Shown here: one piece after another, positions 17,773 to 25,780 of the stretch
How positions within the stretch are numbered: position 1 is the stretch's first letter
How the letters are laid out: each line of letters begins with the position of its first letter
Source of the DNA: Pseudomonas cuatrocienegasensis
GTDB lineage: Bacteria; Pseudomonadota; Gammaproteobacteria; Pseudomonadales; Pseudomonadaceae
Assembly: GCF_900110925.1 (NCBI RefSeq)
Contig: NZ_FOFP01000003.1
Span: 62,001-126,000, forward strand
Direction of reading: 5' to 3'
DNA length: 64,000 bases
Notes under the pieces: generated by a model
Seen by the model: only the letters and a program-made list of their open reading frames with translations
Databases searched by the model: none
Told to the model about the DNA's origin: nothing
Translations under genes and position numbers: made by a program

Positions 17773-18156
17773 ATGAACTGGTTAGACGAAATCAACTGGA
17801 ACAGCGACGGCCTGGTACCCGCCATCGCCCAAGACTACCGCAGCGGCCGCGTGCTGATGATGGCCTGGATGAACCGCGAAGCTCTGAGCCTGACCGCCAT
17901 TGAGCAGCGTGCAATATATTGGTCGCGTTCGCGTGGCAAACTCTGGCGCAAGGGCGAAGAGTCCGGCCATGTGCAGAAGCTGCATGAGCTGCGCCTGGAT
18001 TGCGATGCCGATGTGGTCATTCTGATGGTCGAGCAGTTGGGCGGCATCGCCTGTCACACCGGGCGCGAAAGTTGTTTTTATCGGGTTTACCAACAAGGCG
18101 CCTGGCACACCGTCGACGCCGTGCTTAAAGACCCGCACGCCATTTACCCAGGATAG
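17773..18156 (+). CDS. hisI: Phosphoribosyl-AMP cyclohydrolase
   Basis: Third step of histidine synthesis, opening the adenine ring of PR-AMP. The 127-residue monofunctional form is complete: [15 protein letters not shown] near the N-terminus, [20 protein letters not shown], Asp/Cys metal ligands in [10 protein letters not shown], and the zinc cysteines in [15 protein letters not shown]. hisE follows after 4 bases, so the two activities fused in enterobacteria are separate here, as usual in Pseudomonas. Confidence 0.96.
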   Translation: MNWLDEINWNSDGLVPAIAQDYRSGRVLMMAWMNREALSLTAIEQRAIYWSRSRGKLWRKGEESGHVQKLHELRLDCDADVVILMVEQLGGIACHTGRESCFYRVYQQGAWHTVDAVLKDPHAIYPG

Positions 18157-18160
18157 CCCC

Positions 18161-18493
18161 ATGAGTGACACCCTGATCCGCCTGGCAGAAGTACTGGAAG
18201 CGCGCAAGGGCGCAGCGGCTGACAGCTCCTATGTCGCCAGCCTGTACCATAAGGGCCTGAACAAGATTCTGGAGAAAGTCGGTGAGGAATCGGTGGAAAC
18301 CATTCTCGCCGCCAAGGATGCCGCCAGCAGTGGCGATTGCAGTGACCTGATCTACGAAACCGCCGACCTCTGGTTCCACAGTATGGTTATGCTCGCCGCC
18401 CTCGGCCAGCACCCCCAGGCTGTACTGGACGAACTGGATCGGCGCTTCGGTTTGTCCGGGCACGCGGAAAAGGCCGCGCGCCCGCAGTCCTAA
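18161..18493 (+). CDS. hisE: Phosphoribosyl-ATP pyrophosphatase
   Basis: Second step of histidine synthesis, hydrolysing PR-ATP to PR-AMP. The 110-residue all-alpha protein has the MazG-type metal-binding segments [16 protein letters not shown] (about 38-53) and [17 protein letters not shown] (about 59-75). It sits 4 bases after hisI and 34 before tatA, the arrangement known from other pseudomonads. Confidence 0.95.
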   Translation: MSDTLIRLAEVLEARKGAAADSSYVASLYHKGLNKILEKVGEESVETILAAKDAASSGDCSDLIYETADLWFHSMVMLAALGQHPQAVLDELDRRFGLSGHAEKAARPQS

Positions 18494-18527
18494 ATCACTA
18501 ACTATTAACTATTACGGAGTACGCATC

Positions 18528-18761
18528 ATGGGATTTGGTGGCATTAGCATCTGGCAACTTCTGATTGTCCTGCTGATCGTGGTCATGCTGTTCGGCACCA
18601 AGCGCCTCAAGGGTCTGGGTTCGGACCTGGGTGACGCGATCAAGGGCTTCCGCAAGTCCATGGATAACGGCGAAGCCGACAAGCCGGCGGTGGAAGAGCC
18701 CAAGGGCCACACCATTGACGCCCAGGCACGCAAGGTCGAAGACCCTGTGAAGAAAGACTGA
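18528..18761 (+). CDS. tatA: Twin-arginine translocase subunit TatA
   Basis: Pore-forming Tat subunit. The 77-residue protein has a single N-terminal membrane helix ([17 protein letters not shown]), the conserved [14 protein letters not shown] hinge and amphipathic helix, and a charged C-terminus. First of the tatABC set; tatB begins 12 bases after its stop. Confidence 0.96.
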   Translation: MGFGGISIWQLLIVLLIVVMLFGTKRLKGLGSDLGDAIKGFRKSMDNGEADKPAVEEPKGHTIDAQARKVEDPVKKD

Positions 18762-18773
18762 CGAGCCCACGCC

Positions 18774-19139
18774 ATGTTCGATGTAGGTTTTACCGAACTG
18801 CTGCTCGTCGGGATCGTCGCCCTGGTCGTGCTCGGCCCCGAACGGCTGCCGGGTGCTGTGCGCACGGCCGGCCTGTGGATCGGCCGGATCAAGCGCAGCT
18901 TCAGCGCGATCAAGGCCGAGGTCGAACGGGAAATCGGTGCCGATGAAATTCGTCGGCAACTGCACAATGAGCAGATTCTCGATCTGGAACGCGAGATGAA
19001 CGCCATGAAGCAGGACCTGCTGTCGCCTGGCAGCCTGCCGCCCAAGGCGCCGGAAGTTGGCGGTGATGCGCCTGAAATAAAGCCGCCTGCCGCACCCACG
19101 ACGCCACTCGCCAGCCAGGATCAGAAACCCGCGCCATGA
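18774..19139 (+). CDS. tatB: Twin-arginine translocase subunit TatB
   Basis: Tat substrate-receptor subunit working with TatC. The 121-residue protein starts [26 protein letters not shown], the family's membrane helix with conserved Glu8 and GPERLP hinge, followed by a long amphipathic helix ([17 protein letters not shown]) and a Pro/Ala-rich tail. Its stop overlaps the tatC start by 4 bases. Confidence 0.96.
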   Translation: MFDVGFTELLLVGIVALVVLGPERLPGAVRTAGLWIGRIKRSFSAIKAEVEREIGADEIRRQLHNEQILDLEREMNAMKQDLLSPGSLPPKAPEVGGDAPEIKPPAAPTTPLASQDQKPAP

Positions 19140-19942
19140 GCAGACTTGCCGACAACGACCAGGAAATGCCGCTGGTCACGCACCTGACCGAATTGCGTAG
19201 CCGCCTATTGCGCTGCGTCGGCGCCATCCTGGTGCTGTTCGCCGGGCTGTTCTACTTCTCCCAGGATATTTACGCCCTGGTGGCCGCGCCCTTGCGCGCC
19301 TACCTGCCGGAAGGCGCGACCATGATCGCCACCGGCGTGGCTTCGCCGTTTCTCACACCGTTCAAGCTGACCATGGTGGTCGCGCTGTTTCTCTCGATGC
19401 CGGTCATCCTGCATCAGATCTGGGGCTTTATCGCGCCAGGGTTGTACAAGCACGAGAAGCGCATCGCCGTGCCGCTGCTGATCTCCAGCATCCTGCTGTT
19501 CTACGGCGGCATGGCCTTCGCCTACTTTGTCGTCTTCCCGATCATGTTCGGCTTCTTCGCCAGCGTGACCCCGGAGGGCGTGTCGATGATGACCGATATC
19601 GGCCAGTACCTGGATTTCGTGCTGACCCTGTTCTTCGCCTTTGGCGTGGCCTTCGAGATCCCGGTGGCGACCTTCCTGCTGATCTGGGTCGGTATCGTCG
19701 ATGTAGCCACCCTGCGCAAGAGCCGGCCGTACGTGGTGGTTGGCTGCTTTGTCGTCGGCATGGTGCTGACCCCCCCGGACGTGTTTTCGCAGACGCTGCT
19801 GGCGGTGCCCATGTGGATGCTGTTCGAAGCCGGCCTGCTGTTTGGCGCGATGGTCAAACGCCGTGACGAGCACGAAGAGGAATCGGCGGAAACAGCTGAG
19901 GAATCGCCCTCCCAGGATCAGCCGCCCAGCACCCAACCGTGA
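19136..19942 (+). CDS. tatC: Twin-arginine translocase subunit TatC
   Basis: Core Tat receptor recognising twin-arginine signal peptides. The 268-residue protein has six predicted membrane helices, the N-terminal [12 protein letters not shown] signature and the [21 protein letters not shown] segment with its conserved Glu. The C-terminal 30 residues are acidic and glutamine-rich. The stop overlaps the GTG start of the following methyltransferase (GTGA). Confidence 0.97.
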   Translation: MSRLADNDQEMPLVTHLTELRSRLLRCVGAILVLFAGLFYFSQDIYALVAAPLRAYLPEGATMIATGVASPFLTPFKLTMVVALFLSMPVILHQIWGFIAPGLYKHEKRIAVPLLISSILLFYGGMAFAYFVVFPIMFGFFASVTPEGVSMMTDIGQYLDFVLTLFFAFGVAFEIPVATFLLIWVGIVDVATLRKSRPYVVVGCFVVGMVLTPPDVFSQTLLAVPMWMLFEAGLLFGAMVKRRDEHEEESAETAEESPSQDQPPSTQP

Positions 19943-20646
19943 ACCTGCTGCTACTTGAGGACGGCGACTTCATCGCCGCCGACACCGTGCAGCTCAGCGG
20001 GCGGCGTTTGAAGCATCTGCTGGAAGTGCATCGCGTAGCCGTAGGGGATTCATTGCGTGCCGGTCGCCTCGGTGGGCTGATGGGCCATGGTCAGGTCATC
20101 CAGCTCGACGCCCTGAGCGCCACCCTGGAAGTGAGCGTCGACCAGCCGCCGCCCGCCAAACTGCCGCTGACCCTGTTGCTCGCCCTGCCCAGACCGAAAA
20201 TGCTCCGTCGGGTGTTGCAAACCGTCAGCAGCATGGGCGTGCCCCGGCTGATCCTGCTGAACAGCTACCGGGTGGAAAAAAGCTTCTGGCAGACACCCTT
20301 TCTCGAACCTGCAGCAGTTCGCGAGCAACTGATCCTCGGCCTGGAGCAGGCTCGCGATACCGTGCTGCCGGAAGTGATTATCGAAAAGCGCTTCAAACCC
20401 TTCGTCGAAGACCAGCTACCCGCTCTTGCGGCCAATACTCTGGGGCTGGTCGGCCACCCCGGCGACTACCCAGCCTGCCCGCGCGCGGTCGAGCAGCCGA
20501 TCACCCTGGCCATCGGCCCGGAAGGCGGTTGGATTCCCTATGAAGTGGAAAAGCTGCAGCAAGCTGGCCTGCAACCGGTGCAACTGGGCGAGCGCATTTT
20601 GCGGGTAGAAACGGCGGTGACGGCGCTGCTGGCGCGCTTGTTCTAA
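19939..20646 (+). CDS. rsmE: RsmE-family 16S rRNA (uracil-N3) methyltransferase
   Basis: SPOUT-class methyltransferase predicted to methylate U1498 of 16S rRNA. The 235-residue protein has the N-terminal PUA-like part ([24 protein letters not shown]) and the knot motifs LAIGPEGGW (about 193-201) and [12 protein letters not shown] near the C-terminus. It starts with GTG overlapping tatC. Pseudomonads carry more than one member of this family, so functional equivalence to E. coli RsmE is not certain. Confidence 0.87.
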   Translation: MNLLLLEDGDFIAADTVQLSGRRLKHLLEVHRVAVGDSLRAGRLGGLMGHGQVIQLDALSATLEVSVDQPPPAKLPLTLLLALPRPKMLRRVLQTVSSMGVPRLILLNSYRVEKSFWQTPFLEPAAVREQLILGLEQARDTVLPEVIIEKRFKPFVEDQLPALAANTLGLVGHPGDYPACPRAVEQPITLAIGPEGGWIPYEVEKLQQAGLQPVQLGERILRVETAVTALLARLF

Positions 20647-20657
20647 CTGCCTGACCT

Positions 20658-20706
20658 GTAGGGTGCGCTGGGCAAGCCGATACCTGGTGCGCGCGGCGCA
20701 CCCTAC
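20658..20706. repeat. Dispersed GTAGGGTGCGC palindrome, complete copy
   Basis: GTAGGGTGCGC (20658-20668) is inverted at GCGCACCCTAC (20696-20706, reading GCGCACCCTAC). It lies between the convergent rsmE and hxlR genes and could terminate both. Related copies are at 45985-46046 (complete), 51776-51831, 62815-62867 and 40086-40106 (partial). Confidence 0.6.
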
Positions 20707-20723
20707 GAGCGGGCTACGTGCGC

Positions 20724-21227
20724 CTATTGCTGCTCCTCCGCTCGCCGAGCCTGCCAATGCGCTGGCAAGAGCTGCCCCTTGAGCGCCGGCGCTTCTTCCA
20801 GCAACACATCCCGCGGCTGCAGCGGCTCAGCGCAATCCGAACACACCAGCACACCATGCATCGGCTGGCCACAGTTACGGTGGATATGGCGGATCGGCGC
20901 ACCTTCAGGGCCGCTCATATAGCGATCACCCCAGTGCACCAGCGCCATGATCGCCGGGTAAAGATCACGACCCTTGTCGCTGAGGCGATAGTCCTCGCGC
21001 AGAGGCCGCTGCTGATAAGCAACCTTATTCAGCACGCCGCTCTCCACCAGCTTTTTCAGCCGGTCGGCCAACAGGTGCCGGGTAATCCCAAGACGCTTCT
21101 CGAACTCGTCGAAGCGACGCGTGCCAAGAAAACTTTCACGCAGCACCAGGAGGGTCCAGCGGTCGCCCACCACCGACAAGGTGCGGGCCAGGGAGCAGGA
21201 TTGCTGCTCGAGTTCTTCCCAGCGCAT
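20724..21227 (-). CDS. HxlR-family transcriptional regulator
   Basis: A 167-residue winged helix regulator. The N-terminus (CSLARTLSVVGDRWTLLVLRESFLGTRRFDEF, about 11-42) is the HxlR signature, followed by ITRHLLADRLKKLVESGVL. A C-terminal extension has two Cys pairs (NCGQPM, VCSDCAEP), possibly a small zinc ribbon. It is divergent from an SDR gene across a 100-base gap containing two GGTTCC/GGAACC dyads, so it probably represses the SDR-DsbA pair and itself. Confidence 0.85.
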   Translation of the reverse strand: MRWEELEQQSCSLARTLSVVGDRWTLLVLRESFLGTRRFDEFEKRLGITRHLLADRLKKLVESGVLNKVAYQQRPLREDYRLSDKGRDLYPAIMALVHWGDRYMSGPEGAPIRHIHRNCGQPMHGVLVCSDCAEPLQPRDVLLEEAPALKGQLLPAHWQARRAEEQQ

Positions 21228-21261
21228 TGTTCAGCCTCCATGTGCGATGGCCCACCATAGC

Positions 21262-21314
21262 TTGACAGGTTCCAAAATGGAACCGACTATCCATTCAGGT
21301 TCCAAAAGAGAACT
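21262..21314. promoter_or_regulatory. HxlR operators over the SDR promoter
   Basis: TTGACA (21262-21267) and GACTAT (21285-21290) form a plausible -35/-10 pair with a 17-base spacer. That spacer is exactly the palindrome GGTTCC-AAAAT-GGAACC (21268-21284). A second, imperfect copy (GGTTCCAAAAGAGAAC) is at 21298-21313. A repressor bound there would block RNA polymerase directly. Confidence 0.6.
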
Positions 21315-21327
21315 CAAGGAGACTGCA

Positions 21328-22056
21328 ATGTCCGAACGCAAAGCCATTCTGGTGGTAGGAGCCGGCGATGCCACCGGTGGCGCCATCGCCAAACGCTTCG
21401 CCCGCGAGGGTTATGTCGCCTGTGTGGCGCGGCGTAATGCCGATAAACTCGGCGCACTGGTAGCGGAGATCGAAGCCGCTGGCGGCACAGCCCGGGCCTT
21501 TGCCTGTGATGCACGGGTCGAGGAGCAGGTAGTCGAACTGTTCGCCACTATCGAGCGCGAGGTCGGTCCGCTGCATGCGGTGGTGTTCAATATCGGCGCC
21601 AACGTGCAGTTCTCCATCACCGAAACCACCGAGCGGGTCTACCGCAAGGTCTGGGAAATGGCGGCGCTGGCCGGGTTCCTCACCGGCCGTGAAGCCGCCA
21701 AGGTGATGCTGCCGCGCGCCCAGGGCACGATCATTTTTACCGGGGCAACCGCCTCCTTGCGTGGCCGGGCGAATTTCTCTGCGTTCGCCAGTGCCAAGTT
21801 CGCCCTGCGCGCGCTGGCCCAGAGCATGGCCCGCGAACTCGGACCCCAGGGCATCCACGTTGCCCACCCGATCATAGACGGGGCTATCGATACTGCGTTT
21901 ATCCGCGACACCTTCCCCCAGCTGTACCAGCTCAAGGATCAGGACGGCATCCTCAACCCCGAGCATATCGCCGAGACCTACTGGCAGATCCACTGCCAGC
22001 CACGCGATTGCTGGGTGCATGAACTGGATCTACGCCCCTGGTCTGAGACGTTCTAG
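21328..22056 (+). CDS. SDR-family oxidoreductase with Phe at the catalytic Tyr site
   Basis: A 242-residue Rossmann-fold protein: VVGAGDATGGAIAKRF (about 9-24) nucleotide loop, FNIGANV in place of the NNAG block, GATAS near the usual Ser, and FASAKFALRALAQ where classical SDRs have YxxxK. The catalytic Tyr is thus Phe (TTC codon), while Lys is kept. It starts at 21328 with AAGGAG upstream, and probably forms an operon with the DsbA-like gene 40 bases downstream, under the divergent HxlR. Substrate unknown. Confidence 0.78.
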   Translation: MSERKAILVVGAGDATGGAIAKRFAREGYVACVARRNADKLGALVAEIEAAGGTARAFACDARVEEQVVELFATIEREVGPLHAVVFNIGANVQFSITETTERVYRKVWEMAALAGFLTGREAAKVMLPRAQGTIIFTGATASLRGRANFSAFASAKFALRALAQSMARELGPQGIHVAHPIIDGAIDTAFIRDTFPQLYQLKDQDGILNPEHIAETYWQIHCQPRDCWVHELDLRPWSETF

Positions 22057-22096
22057 CAACTGCGCGTCATAACAAGACAGCCAAAAGGAGCATGCA

Positions 22097-22684
22097 ATGA
22101 GCAAAACCGTCGAGTTCTTCTTCGATTTCGGCAGCCCGGCCAGCTACCTGGCCTGGACTCAGTTGCCGCGCATCGCCCGCGAGGCCGGCGCACAGATTAT
22201 CTGGCGGCCTATGCTGCTCGGTGGCGTGTTCAAGGCCACCGGCAACCAGTCGCCGGTGAATATTCCGGCCAAGGGCCGCTATATGCTGCAGGACCTGGCG
22301 CGCTTCGCCAGCCGCTACGGCGTACCGATGAGCTTCACCCCGCACTTCCCGATCAATACCCTGACGCTGATGCGCGGCGCGGCCGGCTACCAGGGCAGCG
22401 AGCGCTTCGAGCACTACGTGAAAACCATTTTCGAGGCGCTATGGGTGCAACAGAAAAACCTCGGCAAACCCGAAGTGGTTGCCACAGTGCTTAGCACTGC
22501 CGGCTTCGACCTGGACGAATTCGAGCGTCTGGTCAACGATGAGGCGATCAAGGAACGCCTCAAGGCCACCACCGAAGAAGCCGTCAAACGTGGCGCGTTC
22601 GGCGCACCGACCTTCTTTGTAGGCGCTGAAATGCACTTCGGCCAGGATCGCCTGGACTTTGTCGCAGAGGCGCTAAACGCCTAG
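22097..22684 (+). CDS. 2-hydroxychromene-2-carboxylate isomerase-like (DsbA/kappa-GST fold)
   Basis: A 195-residue thioredoxin-fold protein of the HCCA isomerase/DsbA group: FFFDFGSPASYLAW (about 6-19) with Ser instead of the CxxC pair, IWRPMLLGGVF, and a C-terminal FGAPTFFVGAEMHFGQDRLDFV. Such proteins use glutathione to isomerise aromatic-pathway intermediates or act as kappa-class GSTs. No aromatic pathway surrounds it; partnership with the upstream SDR suggests detoxification. Its TAG stop (22682-22684) is formed by the end of a repeat element. Confidence 0.85.
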   Translation: MSKTVEFFFDFGSPASYLAWTQLPRIAREAGAQIIWRPMLLGGVFKATGNQSPVNIPAKGRYMLQDLARFASRYGVPMSFTPHFPINTLTLMRGAAGYQGSERFEHYVKTIFEALWVQQKNLGKPEVVATVLSTAGFDLDEFERLVNDEAIKERLKATTEEAVKRGAFGAPTFFVGAEMHFGQDRLDFVAEALNA

Positions 22685-22731
22685 GGTCTGTTCCCGTTTC
22701 GTCACACGCGACGAAACAGGAACAGACCCTA
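22682..22731. mobile_element. MITE-like element, copy B (short hairpin form)
   Basis: Only the ends of the family remain: 20 bases of terminal repeat on each side (GGGTCTGTTCCCGTTTCGTC and its complement with one mismatch), a 6-base centre and flanking TA dinucleotides (22682-22683, 22730-22731). It lies between convergent genes and supplies both TAG stops: the DsbA-like gene ends at 22684, the tetR gene at 22729-22731. The stable hairpin probably also stops transcription both ways. Confidence 0.8.
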
Positions 22732-23310
22732 GAGCAAGCGAGCAAACAACTGTGTCACCTGTTCAGCCAGTTGTTCGGCACTCAGTCCGGGGCCTAGGGT
22801 TTCGCCCAACTGCTGCTCTTGCAGCAAATGAGCGAGACCGTGTACCAGGCTCCAGGCGGCCAGTGTTGCAACCTGGTGAGGGCGTTGCGGCGCGGCGACC
22901 TGCACCACCGCCACAAGACGTGCATGTAAGGCCGCCGCAGCCTGTTGCAGCTCGGGATAGCGGCGTTTGTCCAGGCTGACACTGAACATCAGCGCGAAAT
23001 GTCCCGGCTGCGCCAGGGCGAAACGCACATAGCACTGCCCCAGTTCAGCCAGCCCGCCCGGCTGCTGATCCATCGCCTGCTCCAACTGGATAAATCCCTG
23101 GGTGGCTAACGCCGCCAGCAGGCTGTCGCGGTCAGCAAAGTGCCGATAAGGCGCGTTGTGCGAGACGCCCGCACGGCGCGCGACCTCGCGCAGGCTGATG
23201 GATGCCAGCCCGCCCTCGACCAGCAGCTCGGTAGCCGCGAGCACAAGCGCACTGCGCAACTCGCCATGGTGATAAGACTGCTCCGGCTTACGTGTTGACA
23301 CTGACAACAT
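22729..23310 (-). CDS. TetR-family transcriptional regulator
   Basis: A 193-residue regulator with an N-terminal helix-turn-helix (ISLREVARRAGVSHNAPYRHFADRDSLLAALA, about 38-69) and a C-terminal ligand domain of the WHG/TetR_C type (HFALMFS...AAWSLVHGLAHLL). It is divergent from the DoxX-like gene with an inverted repeat over its start, so local autoregulation is likely. Its stop codon comes from repeat copy B. Confidence 0.88.
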   Translation of the reverse strand: MLSVSTRKPEQSYHHGELRSALVLAATELLVEGGLASISLREVARRAGVSHNAPYRHFADRDSLLAALATQGFIQLEQAMDQQPGGLAELGQCYVRFALAQPGHFALMFSVSLDKRRYPELQQAAAALHARLVAVVQVAAPQRPHQVATLAAWSLVHGLAHLLQEQQLGETLGPGLSAEQLAEQVTQLFARLL

Positions 23311-23324
23311 CCTCTTCTATGTTG
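23305..23324. promoter_or_regulatory. Candidate TetR operator
   Basis: CAACAT (23305-23310) and ATGTTG (23319-23324) form an inverted repeat around CCTCTTCT, overlapping the tetR start codon and 54 bases before the DoxX-like gene. The position fits a repressor site for both genes. Confidence 0.4.
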
Positions 23325-23377
23325 ACGACGCCCACATTATGTCGAAGCGCGACTGTTCCTACCACCGAGGAGTCCCC

Positions 23378-23890
23378 ATGTTGTTTATTGCCCTGTTACT
23401 CGGCCTGACTGCAATAGCCGCCCTGGCTCATCGCTGCGGCGCACCGGGCGTGGCTACCTGGCCACAACGCATGCGTTTGGCCATGGCTTTGGCGTTGCTG
23501 ATGGCGGGCGCCGATCACCTGCTGACGCCCCAACGTTACCTGCCCATGATGCCGGAGTACCTGCCCTTTCCAGAGCACCTGGTGCTGTTCACTGGGCTTT
23601 GCGAGTTGGCAGGCGCCATGGGCCTGCTGATGCCACGTTTACGGCGCTATGCTGCGATTGCCCTGGCGATTTATTTCGTCTGCGTGTTCCCGGCGAACAT
23701 CAAGAACGCCCTGGATGGCCTACAGGTTGAGGGGCTGCCGGCGGCGACCTGGTATTACTGGCTACGGTTACCGTTCCAGCCCCTGATCATTCTCTGGGCG
23801 CTGTATGCAGGCGAGCTGATTGGCCGAGGCAAACAAGTCGGCAAGCGCCGACTCAGCTCTCCAACAGAAAGGTCACCGGCCCGTCATTGA
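23378..23890 (+). CDS. DoxX-like small membrane protein
   Basis: A 170-residue protein with about four hydrophobic helices ([80 protein letters not shown]), the pattern of the DoxX/DoxD group. The motif [14 protein letters not shown] is typical of DoxX-like proteins. The ATG at 23378 follows GAGGAG. Divergent tetR suggests an inducible role, possibly in redox or envelope stress. Its 3' end overlaps dtd on the other strand by 38 bases. Confidence 0.78.
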   Translation: MLFIALLLGLTAIAALAHRCGAPGVATWPQRMRLAMALALLMAGADHLLTPQRYLPMMPEYLPFPEHLVLFTGLCELAGAMGLLMPRLRRYAAIALAIYFVCVFPANIKNALDGLQVEGLPAATWYYWLRLPFQPLIILWALYAGELIGRGKQVGKRRLSSPTERSPARH

Positions 23891-24290
23891 TCAGGTGCAC
23901 CTGCATATCGGCGCCGAACTGGCCCGTGGCGATCTGCGGATGCTTCGCGCGGGCCTGAGTTACCAACAGGTCGAACAGCTCAGCCCCCAGTGCCGGCGGT
24001 GCGGCGCTGGAAAAACTGGGGCGCAGACCACTCCTGGTGTCGGCCGCCAGGGTGAATTGGGAAACCAGCAACAGACCGCCACCGACATCGCTAAGTGACA
24101 GGTTCATCTTGCCGGCGGCATCGCTGAACACTCGGTAGTTGAGCAGCTTATGGAGAATCTTCTCGACGCTGGCCGGGTTGTCCTGGGGCTCGACACCCAC
24201 CAGCGCCAGCAGGCCCTGATCAATCGCCCCCACCACCTCACCAGCGACTTCGACACGGGCACTGGATACCCGCTGAATCAGTGCCTTCAT
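23853..24290 (-). CDS. dtd: D-aminoacyl-tRNA deacylase
   Basis: Proofreading enzyme freeing D-amino acids from tRNA. The 145-residue protein is full length with [15 protein letters not shown] at the start, [12 protein letters not shown] and [14 protein letters not shown] in the middle, and the cross-subunit GP motif near the C-terminus ([11 protein letters not shown]). It overlaps the stop of pip by 4 bases, as in other pseudomonads. Confidence 0.96.
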   Translation of the reverse strand: MKALIQRVSSARVEVAGEVVGAIDQGLLALVGVEPQDNPASVEKILHKLLNYRVFSDAAGKMNLSLSDVGGGLLLVSQFTLAADTRSGLRPSFSSAAPPALGAELFDLLVTQARAKHPQIATGQFGADMQVHLINDGPVTFLLES

Positions 24291-25258
24291 GCTTCGTCCG
24301 GGGCCAGGTCTAACAGGCGCCGGGCGATCTCGTCGGCCGCGCGCACCAGGGCATCGGTGATGCTGCTCTCGGAGGCGGCATGGCCGGCATCGCGGATGAT
24401 CTGCAGCTCGCTGTTGGGCCAGGCTTGGTGCAGTGCCCAGGCGTTGTCCAGCGGGCAGATCATGTCGTAGCGGCCATGCACGATCACGCCCGGCAAATGG
24501 GCGATTTTCGGCATGTCGCGCAACAGTTGGTCAGACTCAAGGAAGGCATTGTTGACGAAGTAGTGGCATTCGATACGGGCAATCGACAGCGCGCGGTGGC
24601 TTTCGCTGAAACGCTCGACCACCTGCGGATTGGGCCGCAACGTGGCCGTGCGCCCCTCCCAGGTCGACCAGGCCTTGGCCGCATGCATCTGGGCAATCTG
24701 GTCCGGACCGGTGAGGCGCTTGTAGAAGGCCTGCATCAGGTTATCGCGCTCCTCCAGGGGGATCGGCGCCACGTAGTCCTGCCAGTAGTCAGGGAAGATG
24801 CGGCTGGCCCCGGCCTGGTAGAACCAGTCGAACTCCTGTGGCCGGCAGAGGAAGATACCGCGCAGGATCAGCGCCTGAACCCGCTCGGGATGGGCCTGAG
24901 CATAGGCCAGCGCCAGGGTCGAACCCCAGGAGCCGCCGAACAGCACCCAGCGCTCGATACCCAGGTGCTCGCGGATGCGCTCCAGGTCCGCCACCAGATG
25001 CCAGGTGGTGTTGTTCTCCAGGCTGGCGTGGGGCGTCGAACGGCCGCAGCCGCGCTGATCGAAGGTGACGATGCGATACAGATTGGGGTCGAAGAAGCGC
25101 CGGCTCAGGGCATCGCAACCGGCACCCGGACCACCATGGATAAACACCACCGGCAACCCATCGGGCGATCCGCTCTCGTCCACGTACAGGACATGCGGCT
25201 CCTCCACCGCGAGCTCGTGACGCGCGTAGGGTTTGATCTCCGGGTACAAAGTCTGCAT
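24287..25258 (-). CDS. pip: Proline iminopeptidase
   Basis: Alpha/beta-hydrolase removing N-terminal proline from peptides. The 323-residue protein has the oxyanion block [28 protein letters not shown], the nucleophile elbow [19 protein letters not shown] (Ser about 110), Asp in [11 protein letters not shown] and His in [10 protein letters not shown], all typical of the S33 family. The ATG at 25258 is chosen; the upstream in-frame extension crosses the divergent lipoprotein gene. Cotranscribed with dtd. Confidence 0.95.
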   Translation of the reverse strand: MQTLYPEIKPYARHELAVEEPHVLYVDESGSPDGLPVVFIHGGPGAGCDALSRRFFDPNLYRIVTFDQRGCGRSTPHASLENNTTWHLVADLERIREHLGIERWVLFGGSWGSTLALAYAQAHPERVQALILRGIFLCRPQEFDWFYQAGASRIFPDYWQDYVAPIPLEERDNLMQAFYKRLTGPDQIAQMHAAKAWSTWEGRTATLRPNPQVVERFSESHRALSIARIECHYFVNNAFLESDQLLRDMPKIAHLPGVIVHGRYDMICPLDNAWALHQAWPNSELQIIRDAGHAASESSITDALVRAADEIARRLLDLAPDEA

Positions 25259-25339
25259 GGTGTGCTCCTGATGAATACCGGCGCCTTGGCATGCAAGCGC
25301 GCCTGACCACGCATCATAACCATGAAAAAGGACTTGAAC

Positions 25340-25774
25340 ATGTGGCTGCCGAAATTTGCCCTCTCCCTCACCTTGATTTGTGCCCTGCTGAGCGGCTGTG
25401 GCGGCGCGGATGACCCGCAGGCCGCCCTCGAAGCAGCCGTGCAGCAATTGCAGGACAACCTGGAAGCGAAGAAGACCAGCGCGGTGATCGAGCAACTGCA
25501 CCCTGAGTTCACAGCCCAGGCCACCTATGACCGCGACTGGGCCAAACGCACCATGACGTTGTTATTCATGCGCCACAAGAACATCAAGGTGCTGGCGCTG
25601 AGCAAGAGCAGCCACATCGACCCCACCTACAGCGAAAAGGGCCACACCGAAGCGCAGGTCGGCCTGGTCGGCGCTGAAGGGCTGATCCCCGACAGCGCCA
25701 AGCACTACACCGTGAAGCTTGAGTGGTGGCTGGAAGACGGCGAGTGGCGACTTGCCCGTCTGGATTGGCAGTAG
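25340..25774 (+). CDS. Predicted lipoprotein, NTF2-like
   Basis: A 144-residue protein with a lipoprotein signal (MWLPKFALSLTLICALLSGCGG; lipid-carrying Cys about residue 20). The mature part begins with a helix (AALEAAVQQLQDNLEAKKTSAVIEQLHPEF) and ends in strands (HYTVKLEWWLEDGEWRLARLDWQ), a layout like small NTF2/SnoaL-type domains. ATG at 25340 has AAGGA 8 bases upstream; the ATG at 25322 has none. Divergent from pip, convergent with estA. Function unknown. Confidence 0.75.
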   Translation: MWLPKFALSLTLICALLSGCGGADDPQAALEAAVQQLQDNLEAKKTSAVIEQLHPEFTAQATYDRDWAKRTMTLLFMRHKNIKVLALSKSSHIDPTYSEKGHTEAQVGLVGAEGLIPDSAKHYTVKLEWWLEDGEWRLARLDWQ

Positions 25775-25780
25775 CACCAC

